64,000 nucleotides of DNA from Acidobacteriota bacterium (GTDB taxonomy: Bacteria; Acidobacteriota; UBA6911), in the NCBI GenBank assembly GCA_012729555.1, contig JAAYCX010000010.1, forward strand, positions 124,001-188,000, in the 5' to 3' direction. The position numbers were made by a program, and so were the translations under genes. Below, piece by piece: positions 17,418 through 25,381 of this stretch; the stretch's first letter is position 1, and each line of letters starts with the position of its first letter. A model generated the notes under the pieces. The model worked only from the letters and a program-made list of their open reading frames with translations, was not told where the DNA came from and did no database searches.

Positions 17418-18665
17418 CTACGGAACCTCGTCCAGCGCCTGGTGAAAGTCGTGCAGCAGGTCGCGCCAGTCTTCGATGCCGACGGAGATCCGGACCAGCG
17501 CATCGGTGATGCCGTAAGCCTGCCGGTCTTCGGGGCTCAGCTCCGAATGGGTCGTCGTGGCCGGATGGCAGACCAGCGTTTCCACCCCCCCGAGGCTCAC
17601 GGCGTTGCGCGCGATCCGGAGACGGCGCAGGAAATCGAAGGCCGCCCGCTTGCCCCCCTTCAGTTCGAAGGCGACCATGGCGCCCGGGAAACGGCACTGG
17701 GCGTCGCGGATGCGGACCTGGTCCGGGTCGCCGAACTGCGCGGGGTAGTGCACCGCGGCAATCTTGTCGTGCGCGGCCAGCGTTTCGGCGATCCTCTGCG
17801 CGCTCTTGCTCTGCTTGTTCATGCGCAGCGCCACGGTCGGCAGCCGGCCGTTGAGCATCCAGCATTCATCCGGCTGCAGGATATTGCCCAGGATGGCCCG
17901 GACACCGTGCAGGTGCGCGACGAGATAGGGTTCGCGCGCCAGCACCACGCCCCCGAGCAGATCGCTGAAACCCGACAGGTACTTGGTGGCAGAGTACACC
18001 ACCAGGTCGGCGCCGTGCAGGAGCGGATGCTGAAACGCCGGACCCAAAAAGGTGTTGTCGACCGCCACGAGGGGGGCGTCGGGATGCTGTTTCGCCTCCC
18101 CGGAGGCGGCCGCGATGTCGGTCATGGTCAGAACGGGATTGGCCGGGGTCTCGATGAAGATCAGCTTCAGCCCCGAGGCCCCGCGGATGGCCCGGCGCAT
18201 GCCGGCGGTGTCCCCGGCACGCACCGGGATGCCGCGAAAGCCCAGCGGCTGCAGGATGTGGTGGATCAGGTGGTACGTGCCGCCGTACAACGGCGTCGTA
18301 TAGAGGAAGCTGCTCCCCTGCGGACAGAAGGTGAAGAACAGGGTCGATATGGCCGCCATGCCGGAATTGAACACCGCCGCCGCCCCGGCCGAGGGTTCCA
18401 GCGGCACCACCTGGTCTTCCAGGATCTCGGCGTTGGGATGCGACAGGCGGGCGTAGATCAGGTCGATGTTCTCCCCCGCCTCCGGCTGCGCCTGGCCCAG
18501 GGCGACGGCAAACGCCCTTTCGGCCGATTCCGGGGAGGAGAACACATAGGTGGAGGAGCGGAACACCGCCGGGCGCGCCGATCCGACCGAAAGGGCCGGA
18601 TCGAATCCGCGCGTCAGCACTGCCGTGGGTGGACGGACTACATACGTCGGTTTCCTGGTTTTCAT
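17418..18665 (-). CDS. Cys/Met-metabolism PLP-dependent enzyme (cystathionine gamma-synthase/methionine gamma-lyase family)
   Basis: A 415-residue fold-type I PLP enzyme. The PLP lysine is in VVYSATKYLSGFSD, the phosphate-binding part in FNSGMAAIST, and the cofactor Asp in PLVAVDNTFLGP. FRSSTYVFSS near the start and SLGGVETLVCHPATTTH near the end are family signatures. Members catalyse cystathionine synthesis or cleavage, O-acetylhomoserine sulfhydrylation or methionine gamma-lysis, and cannot be told apart here. The ATG at 18665 opens MKTRKPTYVV; the frame continues upstream but overlaps the next gene. It lies 34 bases from the end of the large esterase on the same strand and may be transcribed with it. 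Confidence 0.88.
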   Translation of the reverse strand: MKTRKPTYVVRPPTAVLTRGFDPALSVGSARPAVFRSSTYVFSSPESAERAFAVALGQAQPEAGENIDLIYARLSHPNAEILEDQVVPLEPSAGAAAVFNSGMAAISTLFFTFCPQGSSFLYTTPLYGGTYHLIHHILQPLGFRGIPVRAGDTAGMRRAIRGASGLKLIFIETPANPVLTMTDIAAASGEAKQHPDAPLVAVDNTFLGPAFQHPLLHGADLVVYSATKYLSGFSDLLGGVVLAREPYLVAHLHGVRAILGNILQPDECWMLNGRLPTVALRMNKQSKSAQRIAETLAAHDKIAAVHYPAQFGDPDQVRIRDAQCRFPGAMVAFELKGGKRAAFDFLRRLRIARNAVSLGGVETLVCHPATTTHSELSPEDRQAYGITDALVRISVGIEDWRDLLHDFHQALDEVP

Positions 18666-18699
18666 GGCTGGGCTCCCTTCAGCCCGCACGGGCCTTCGC

Positions 18700-20724
18700 C
18701 TAAAATCCGCCGCCGTGCGGGTTGTAGCGGATTTTGCCGGTCTGCGGGTCGCGGGAGTAGCGCTTGAAGAACTCCCACGCGATCCTGCCGTATTCCGGGT
18801 AGAGCGCATGCTGGAGGTTCGTGGTATAGGAGAGCGCGACCATGGGGACGCCGGCGGCGTCGTTGAGATACCAGAGGCAGCTGTCGTATTCTCCGTTGAG
18901 CCGCACCCGCACCATCCGGTCGGCCTTGAACCCGTTCACCGGGTACGCCTCGAAATCGTACGCCGCTATCTTCTCCATCCCGTTGTAGCCGAGGAACAGG
19001 TTGAGTTGCGCCTGGTATCCGCCGGCGATGGTGCCCCGGGCCTGATCGAACGCGCCCCCCAGGTCGAAGGAGGAAGTGGTGAACAGGACCGGCAGGCGGG
19101 CCTTCTGGAACTGCGCCACCTCCTCCGGGGTCCCGGTGTACGGGGCCGCCGCCATCGGGACCGCCGCGGCGAACAGGGACGGTTTTCCGTTGACGGCCCT
19201 CAGAGTCGCGGCCCCGCCCATGGAGTAACCCGTGACGTACACGCGCGCCGGGTCGAGCGCGGGATAGGTGGCGAGCATGTACTCCACCAGCGCGGGGAGG
19301 GATTCCGAAAGGATCTGGCCGATGCTCTGGTGTTCCGGTGCGACCATGGCGAAGCGCTCGCTGCCGGCCAGCGGCAGCAGGCCGATTTCTTCGATGAACT
19401 GGCGGGGGTCGTCCCCGCCTCCGTGGTTGGCAAGGACCAGGGGCACCGTTCCGGGCGGGGCGGTGTTTCGGAGCACTTCTTCGGGCAGGTACTCGAACCA
19501 GGTCTGCAGGTATTCGCCGCTTGGGGTCTTGATGTGGCTGAACCTGTCCTGGCTGCGGCCGATGACGCGAATGCCGTCCCGGGTGGCGCCGTCGATGACG
19601 GCGTTGCGTTCGCAGAGGGATAACGGGGCCTGGTCCATGCTGTAACCCTGGTAAGGGGTGGACGCGCTGTGAAGACCCGGCCGGCCCACCGGCACGCGCA
19701 TCGCCTTGATGAACAGGTCATAGTAGGCGTTTCGGATATACCGGGCGAGGTCCGGATTCCGGTCCCGGGCCACAACCACCCTCTTCAGCGGGAGGGACTG
19801 GTCGAAGAACGCCTCCACATCCCCGTTTTTTTCATAGGCGTCCGTGTCGTTGGCCTTTTTATACGCTTCCACCACCCGGTCGGGCGCGTTCACCAGGTAT
19901 ACGGGGACGAGAGCGGCGACATCGCGACCGGTTTCCATGCTCCCGCCGATCAGCAGCATCCCGGCGATCCTGCTGACGTAGTCCAGCGTCCCCGCGACGT
20001 GATTGTTCAGGTAGGCGGCTCCGCCGTCGATCCCGATGACGTAGGTATAGCCGAAGCCGCCGAAATATTCGGCGTCGGAATACCTGGGTCCCCGCGCCCC
20101 GAACATCCCGGGCCCCGGGCCGGCCCCGGGGCCGGGCTTGCCTGCGGGCGCGGGGGGGGCGCCCAGGGCGGGTTTGGCTCCCGCTCCGGGAGCGCGGCCG
20201 AAGGGCGGCCCGGAGCTTTCCCCCGCCTTCTGGGCGAAGATGGCCGTCTGGAGGGCGTAGTAGTATTTCTGGTCGTTGGGGCCGAACTCTTTTCCGTCGG
20301 CCGGGGTGACCAGGATGACGCTGCCGATCGCCTCGTCGATGATGCGTATCAACCCGAGGTCTTCGAGGTACCGCCGGGCCGCGTCCTTGCCGGGAAAGGA
20401 TTTCTCCGCGAACACGAGGATGTCCGTGTTGAGCCGGGCCGCGGCGCGTCCACCGTACAGGTTCGGCGACCGGTAGATGTAGGTGGTGTCGGCCGGGTAA
20501 CCGTCAAGGACCGGGTGGGATTTGAAGGTCCCCCCGGCGTTCCCCTCGAGGGACGCGACGGCGACGGGACCGCTTACGCGTGCCTCCTCGAGGGTTTCGA
20601 AGGTCGCCGGGTTCTTTTGCCTGCCGGAGTAATCGAGCGCAAAGGCCGCGGCGGCCATGGTCATGGCTGCCATAGCCGTGGCTGCCAAGACCAACGGAAA
20701 CAGACGCGCATTCTTCATCAACAT
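18700..20724 (-). CDS. Large secreted esterase, PHB-depolymerase-like (paralogue 2)
   Basis: A 674-residue paralogue of the esterase at 8610-10502, with the same signal-peptide end (AFALDYSGRQKNPATFETLEEARV matched to ALDYSNRQGNPATFETLEETRV in the first). It shows LANHGGGDDPRQF as oxyanion loop, TGYSMGGAATL as nucleophile elbow and a C-terminal QHALYPEYGRIAWEFFKRYS. Compared with paralogue 1 it has a ~45-residue Pro/Gly/Ala-rich insertion near residue 180 (APGAGAKPALGAPPAPAG). It is exported, and the Ala-rich signal begins at the ATG at 20724 behind a gaggag site. The substrate is unknown. A tandem of two such enzymes within 10 kb suggests gene duplication. Confidence 0.8.
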   Translation of the reverse strand: MLMKNARLFPLVLAATAMAAMTMAAAAFALDYSGRQKNPATFETLEEARVSGPVAVASLEGNAGGTFKSHPVLDGYPADTTYIYRSPNLYGGRAAARLNTDILVFAEKSFPGKDAARRYLEDLGLIRIIDEAIGSVILVTPADGKEFGPNDQKYYYALQTAIFAQKAGESSGPPFGRAPGAGAKPALGAPPAPAGKPGPGAGPGPGMFGARGPRYSDAEYFGGFGYTYVIGIDGGAAYLNNHVAGTLDYVSRIAGMLLIGGSMETGRDVAALVPVYLVNAPDRVVEAYKKANDTDAYEKNGDVEAFFDQSLPLKRVVVARDRNPDLARYIRNAYYDLFIKAMRVPVGRPGLHSASTPYQGYSMDQAPLSLCERNAVIDGATRDGIRVIGRSQDRFSHIKTPSGEYLQTWFEYLPEEVLRNTAPPGTVPLVLANHGGGDDPRQFIEEIGLLPLAGSERFAMVAPEHQSIGQILSESLPALVEYMLATYPALDPARVYVTGYSMGGAATLRAVNGKPSLFAAAVPMAAAPYTGTPEEVAQFQKARLPVLFTTSSFDLGGAFDQARGTIAGGYQAQLNLFLGYNGMEKIAAYDFEAYPVNGFKADRMVRVRLNGEYDSCLWYLNDAAGVPMVALSYTTNLQHALYPEYGRIAWEFFKRYSRDPQTGKIRYNPHGGGF

Positions 20725-20882
20725 GCCGGGGATCTCCTCATATTCAAGTTCATGTTTTTTGCATCATCCCTCTCCGGGCCGAAGCAAACCCGGGAACACT
20801 CCGCCGACTTCCGCGGTATGCCGGTCGGTGCCGCCCCCCGATGCAAGGGTCCGGGAAACCCTGGCTCTCGCGTTGATAGGGC

Positions 20883-20990
20883 TCAGACCCCGCGCTGCTG
20901 AAGCGCCGATACCTGTGCCAATTGAGCGTAGTCGCGGGCGCGGAAGGCCTCAATCCAGACAGAGGTGTCCACCAGGATCAACGCGCTCAC
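20883..20990 (-). pseudogene. VapC/PIN-domain toxin with internal deletion
   Basis: The frame starts at a GTG at 20990 that overlaps the antitoxin stop, the usual VapBC arrangement, and reads SALILVDTSVWIEAF, the first strand and catalytic Asp of a PIN domain. It then jumps to DYAQLAQVSALQQRGV and stops after 35 residues. The second piece looks like the late-domain helix that normally precedes the VRKTID region of VapC, so roughly 70 residues seem to have been lost from the middle, and the end is missing as well. The protein cannot be an active ribonuclease. Confidence 0.65.
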
Positions 20991-21211
20991 CGGTCGCTCC
21001 CGCGACGGGGCTGATCCTTCCGCATGGCGGCGAGATCCCCTTCCCAGAGGCCCGAACCGGCAAGTTCGAGGATGCGCCGGGCCCTGGCGCGGCGGACAAA
21101 ATCCCGGAGCGCCCTGTCGACGGCCTTGGAATAGGTTTTCGAGCCGGACACCCGGACGGCTTCTTCCAGCAGATCTTCATCCAGCACAGGATGCCTACGT
21201 TTCATTTCCAT
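20987..21211 (-). CDS. vapB: VapB-type antitoxin
   Basis: A 74-residue antitoxin of the VapB/DUF2191 type. The N terminus (MKRRHPVLDEDLLEEAVRVSG) is a ribbon-helix-helix DNA-binding strand and helix, followed by SKTYSKAVDRALRDFVRRARARR, which matches the KTxxEAVxxALxExVRRxR pattern of the family. The C-terminal LAGSGLWEGDLAAMRKD is the toxin-binding tail. Two in-frame ATGs lie at 21211 and 21205. Its cognate toxin just downstream is degraded, so this antitoxin is free of its partner and may only repress its own promoter or counter a related toxin. Confidence 0.8.
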   Translation of the reverse strand: MEMKRRHPVLDEDLLEEAVRVSGSKTYSKAVDRALRDFVRRARARRILELAGSGLWEGDLAAMRKDQPRRGSDR

Positions 21212-21347
21212 AGTATGCAACTCATCAACAGGGAACGCTACTGTCAAGCGGGGACCGGGGGACCGGAAGACGCCTCTCTAGGGACCCGGGGAGCGACGCG
21301 CCGGCCGATTCCGCGCAGCCCCGTCACCTTTTCCCCCCTCCCGCTGC

Positions 21348-21353
21348 TATAAT
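21348..21353 (+). promoter_or_regulatory. Candidate -10 box of the glycyl radical enzyme gene
   Basis: An exact TATAAT 27 bases before the ATG at 21380. No good -35 match is present 16-18 bases upstream (the region is C-rich), so the promoter is tentative. Confidence 0.4.
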
Positions 21354-21379
21354 GGACGGGGAAACAAGGGGAGGCCGAC

Positions 21380-23827
21380 ATGTACGCATTCAAGCCCGTG
21401 AGCGGGCGCATGCAGCTCATGCATCAGTTGATCCGGGATCGTGTCATCCAGAGCGACTCGGAAAGCGCCGTGATCACGACGCGTTGCTTCCAGGAGAACG
21501 AGAATCTCATCCCCTGCCTGCGCCGGCCCACGGTGCTGAAGGCGATCTGCGAGCAGATGACGGTACGCGTCGAGGACTTCGAAATGATCGTCGGCAACAG
21601 CGGCCGGAATTTCTGCGGCACCGGGTACGCGCCCGACTGGGGCAACAGCGGCTGGATTCCGGCCATGATCGAAAACGGGGTCTGGACCCTCAGGGAGGAC
21701 GGCCTCTATCACAACCCCGACGGGGAGGAACTGCGCATGTCGATCGCTCCCGGGGATTACCGGGACCTGGCGTCGATCCGCGACTACTGGAAGGGGCGTA
21801 CCTACAACGATATCGCGGCCGCCTGGCAGCCGAAGGGGTACGAGGAGCTTTGCCGCCTGGAGGTCTCCGCCACGGTCAGGGGCGCGCCCCTGCTGATGAT
21901 GCCCTCCGGCCACCTGACCCCGGGCTTCCGGAAGATCATCGACACGGGTTACGGCGCCATCCGCCGGCAGGCCCAGGACTGGCTGGACGCCCACGTCAAC
22001 GACCTCATGGGCGAGGATGTCCAGCGCAGCCTGTTCTACACCGGCGTCGTCATCTCCTGCGACGCCGCGTCGATTCTCCTGAGGCGCTACGCGGAGAAGT
22101 GCCTGGAAAAGGCCGCTTCCTGCACCGACCCGAAGCGGAAGGCCGAACTGGAGTCGATGGCGGACAGCCTGGAGTGGATCTCGGAAAACCCCTGCCGCAC
22201 CTTCCGAGAGGCGTGCCAGGCGGCGATCACCTACCAGTACATCCTGCGCCTGAGCTTCATCGGCGATGTCGGCTCCTTCGGTCGCTTCGACCAGTACACC
22301 TGGCCGTACCTGAAAAAAGACCTGGAAGAGGGCCGGCTCGGTTTTGAAGAGGCGCAGGAGATCGTCGACTGCTTCTTCATGAAGATCAACTCCATGTACG
22401 GCGGGGGCACCGGCGAACTGGTCAAGATCATCGGCATCGGCAACACCTATCTCCACACCACCATCGGCGGGGTGGATCCCGCGACCGGCGGGGACGCCAG
22501 CAACCCCGTCACCTCCATGGTGCTGGAGAGCCTGGCCCGGTTGAGCCTCCACGACCCCACGATCTCCTTGCGGGTCCACAAGGGCACCCCGGACGCGCTG
22601 TGGGCCCTGGCCCTGGAGACCTCGACCAAGGTGGGCGGGCTGCCGCTGTTCCAGAACGACGACATCATCATCCCCGGCATCGTCAAGGAACTCGGCTTTA
22701 CCCTCGAGGACGCCCGGGACTACGCCATCATCGGCTGCCAGGAGATCACCGGCTCGGGGAACGATTACGCCGCGGCCAACGGCGTGGCCCCCCCGCACGC
22801 TTCCATCCACTACAGCAAGTTGATGGCCATGGCGATCAACGACGGCCGGAATCCCCGAAACGGCGAGCAGTGCTCGATCCATACCGGCTACCTGTACGAC
22901 ATGAAGTCGTTCGAGGAGGTCCGGGAAGCCTGGCGCACCCTGGCCCGCTACTTCCTCAAGGCCCAGGTGAGCCTCAACAATTACCTCGAGTACCTGGTCC
23001 AGTACCACACGCCGCACCCGATGCTGTCCCTGTCGCTCGACGGCTGCATGGAGTCGGGCAAGGACTGCACCTGGGGCGGGGCCAAGTACAACTCCTACGG
23101 CGGGACCGCGACCGGACTGGCCACGGTGGCGGACTCCCTGACCGCCATCAGGTACATGGTGTTCGACCGGAAGCTCTGCACGGCCCGGGAGCTGTACGAC
23201 GCGGTGATGGCCGACTGGGAGGGGTACGAGGGCCTGAGGCAGCGGATCATCAACGAGGCGCCCCATTTCGGGAATGCCGACCCCTATGCCGACGAGCAGA
23301 TGGCCTGGGTGGTCGACACCTATTACGACACCTGCAAGGAGTGCTACAGCACCCGCACCGGGACCTTCAAGGCCGGGCTGTACGGGGCGGCGGACCACGT
23401 GGGGCAGGGGTACACCACCTGGGCGACGCCCGACGGCCGGAAAGCGGGGACCCCGATCGCCGACGCCGCTTCCCCGGTCCAGGGGCGCGACGCCAACGGC
23501 CCCACCGCCGTGTTTCTCTCCTCCCTCTGCTACGACCACGGCAAATTCATGGACGGCGTCTGCCTGAACATCCGGCTGCACCCCACCGCGCTCGGCCGCG
23601 ACGACGGGATCGCCAAGCTGCGCGACATGGTCAGGGCGTACATGCACAGCGGCGGCGCGGAGGCCCAGTTCAACGTGGTGTCGACCGAGACGCTGCACAA
23701 GGCGCAGGAGACGCCCGACGAGTACCGCAACCTGGTGGTGCGCATCGCCGGGTACTCCGCCTATTTCGTGGAGCTGACGCGCGACTGCCAGAACGACCTC
23801 ATCTCCCGGCACGAGAACCGGATCTGA
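21380..23827 (+). CDS. Glycyl radical enzyme, pyruvate formate-lyase-like
   Basis: An 815-residue oxygen-sensitive radical enzyme of the PFL/glycerol dehydratase/choline lyase superfamily, with PFL and Gly-radical domains over its full length. Cys453 in IIGCQEITG is the thiyl-radical Cys with the Glu two residues later used by C-O and C-N lyases; most relatives have GCVE, so the Gln is unusual. Gly791 in VRIAGYSAYFVEL is the glycyl radical. The gap between the two and the overall length are normal. The substrate cannot be deduced. An activating radical SAM enzyme is required, but none adjoins it and the radical SAM gene at 32183 is of another type. The ATG follows a ggggagg site and a TATAAT box. 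Confidence 0.9.
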   Translation: MYAFKPVSGRMQLMHQLIRDRVIQSDSESAVITTRCFQENENLIPCLRRPTVLKAICEQMTVRVEDFEMIVGNSGRNFCGTGYAPDWGNSGWIPAMIENGVWTLREDGLYHNPDGEELRMSIAPGDYRDLASIRDYWKGRTYNDIAAAWQPKGYEELCRLEVSATVRGAPLLMMPSGHLTPGFRKIIDTGYGAIRRQAQDWLDAHVNDLMGEDVQRSLFYTGVVISCDAASILLRRYAEKCLEKAASCTDPKRKAELESMADSLEWISENPCRTFREACQAAITYQYILRLSFIGDVGSFGRFDQYTWPYLKKDLEEGRLGFEEAQEIVDCFFMKINSMYGGGTGELVKIIGIGNTYLHTTIGGVDPATGGDASNPVTSMVLESLARLSLHDPTISLRVHKGTPDALWALALETSTKVGGLPLFQNDDIIIPGIVKELGFTLEDARDYAIIGCQEITGSGNDYAAANGVAPPHASIHYSKLMAMAINDGRNPRNGEQCSIHTGYLYDMKSFEEVREAWRTLARYFLKAQVSLNNYLEYLVQYHTPHPMLSLSLDGCMESGKDCTWGGAKYNSYGGTATGLATVADSLTAIRYMVFDRKLCTARELYDAVMADWEGYEGLRQRIINEAPHFGNADPYADEQMAWVVDTYYDTCKECYSTRTGTFKAGLYGAADHVGQGYTTWATPDGRKAGTPIADAASPVQGRDANGPTAVFLSSLCYDHGKFMDGVCLNIRLHPTALGRDDGIAKLRDMVRAYMHSGGAEAQFNVVSTETLHKAQETPDEYRNLVVRIAGYSAYFVELTRDCQNDLISRHENRI

Positions 23828-23986
23828 GGCGGCGCCGGATGGCTCCGTGTTGCGGGAAGTGTCGGTTCAGTCAATCCTGGCGGGGGGGTGAGCCCGAATT
23901 TCTCGGTCCTCCGGGTGCCCTGCCGGTTGCGACGAAATGGTGCGATTCCGATATTTAAGACAAAAGCACATTTTGGGAGACCATCC

Positions 23987-25237
23987 ATGAAGCGTCTGGC
24001 TGTTCTTATTTTCTTTTTGGCGGGCACTTCCGTTTACGATTATGCGAATTCGCTGCGTCCGGCAAAACTCGACGATCTGTTCAAAGAGGCAGACCTTGTC
24101 GGGATGGTGAAGGTGGTTGCAGGCGAGTCGCAGAATCACAGCTCCACGATATATAAAGCTGAAATGCTGCAGGTCTTTAAAGGCATGGTTGAATCGCGTT
24201 TCATATATTTTGGTCCCTACCAGGGGAGCGAGATAGGGGGGGAATATCTTGTTTTCATGAAACGGACAGGAGAAAAGCTTCAATCTCTCCGGAACGAGGG
24301 TGTTCCCGCTGACAGCCCCGTTTTCAATCCGGAAGCTCCATATTATCTAGTGATGTATGAAGGCTACGGCAAGATGGAATCGGGCTATGAATGCATCTTT
24401 GAAGACAATAAGGGAACTCCTTGCGATGACGCCATCAGGCTGTATCCCGAACAGATACTTCTCCCGAAAAAGCTAAAAACTTACCCCGGTGACGATGTGG
24501 ATACCCTGCATCCGATGAATCCGCGCTGGGTTCACAGGTCGCATATGACGGATTACCTTTCCGACCTGTGCCGCAAAGCAAATCCCGATCAATGCAGATT
24601 GAAGCGTCCAGTGAAGGACCGCACTATTCCGGTGAATACAACCATACGAGGATTGGTGACCTATCCCGATGGGGCTCCTGCGGAAGCCGCCGATGTTACC
24701 GCTACATTACAATGCGAATTCTATGGAATGTCCTATCGATCAAAGACAGACGCGGACGGCAGGTTCCAGATAAGGATGAGAGAAACCCGGCCGGGTTGTG
24801 ACTCCTTTGAGTTCGCAGCTGAAAAGCGCGATACGTTCTGGTTGAAAACCAGCGACCATCTTTTTGTGCCTGTAGACGAAACAGTGAATACCACGGTGAA
24901 ATATGATCCGCCGAACGACCCGGAGCCCGTGGCCATTCAATTACGGAGGCAAGGCGCAAAATTGGAGGTTCAAGTAAGAGATGGTGTTACGGGCAAATTC
25001 ATTGAATCTCATGTGGACATACGGCGCATTGATTTGCCGGGGAGTTCGGCTTCGATACATTCGCGTACGGAGCTCGATGGAGCCGGAGTCTTGTTTTTTG
25101 TTCCCGAAGGTACATATGAAGTTCATGCGAGCGGGAGCATATCCTACTCTGCTTCCTGGACCGGTGTAAGGAGGAAGGTTAGCCTCAAGGCTGGCGAAAT
25201 ATCGCATTTGGTATTGGAGCTGACCCCTCGCCCATAA
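23987..25237 (+). CDS. Exported protein with carboxypeptidase-regulatory-like domain
   Basis: A 416-residue secreted protein. The ATG at 23987 begins a signal peptide (MKRLAVLIFFLAGTSVYDYA). Residues ~25-150 look like a small strand-rich domain (ADLVGMVKVVAGE ... GGEYLVFMKR). Residues ~220-310 resemble a CarboxypepD_reg/transthyretin-like repeat (TIRGLVTYPDGAPAEAADVTA ... TDADGRFQIRM), and the C terminus repeats similar strands (VPEGTYEVHASG). These domains are usually structural. The gene is visibly richer in A/T than its neighbours on both sides, which suggests a separate origin. Function unknown. It is not in an obvious operon. Confidence 0.7.
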   Translation: MKRLAVLIFFLAGTSVYDYANSLRPAKLDDLFKEADLVGMVKVVAGESQNHSSTIYKAEMLQVFKGMVESRFIYFGPYQGSEIGGEYLVFMKRTGEKLQSLRNEGVPADSPVFNPEAPYYLVMYEGYGKMESGYECIFEDNKGTPCDDAIRLYPEQILLPKKLKTYPGDDVDTLHPMNPRWVHRSHMTDYLSDLCRKANPDQCRLKRPVKDRTIPVNTTIRGLVTYPDGAPAEAADVTATLQCEFYGMSYRSKTDADGRFQIRMRETRPGCDSFEFAAEKRDTFWLKTSDHLFVPVDETVNTTVKYDPPNDPEPVAIQLRRQGAKLEVQVRDGVTGKFIESHVDIRRIDLPGSSASIHSRTELDGAGVLFFVPEGTYEVHASGSISYSASWTGVRRKVSLKAGEISHLVLELTPRP

Positions 25238-25339
25238 ATGATTTCGAGCTCCTGCATGTTGAGGTAGACACGATGAGAGGGAGATGGCGGGGGGGATCGT
25301 GAGGTTTGGATCAGGGGGAAGAGGCGTCAAGGCGGCAGG

Positions 25340-25367
25340 AAGCGGCCGGGCGGGAGCCCGGCCGCTT
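25340..25367. terminator. Hairpin between convergent genes
   Basis: A perfect 11-bp stem (25340-25350 with 25357-25367, aagcggccggg and its complement) with a six-base loop. It lies between the 3' ends of the exported protein and of the sulfatase and could end both transcripts. The trailing T-run is short. Confidence 0.55.
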
Positions 25368-25381
25368 CGGCCGTCGGAAGG

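Noticed and set aside
21347-23812. An 821-codon open frame antisense to the glycyl radical enzyme
   Set aside because: Same reason; the sense strand holds complete catalytic motifs and a good ribosome site.
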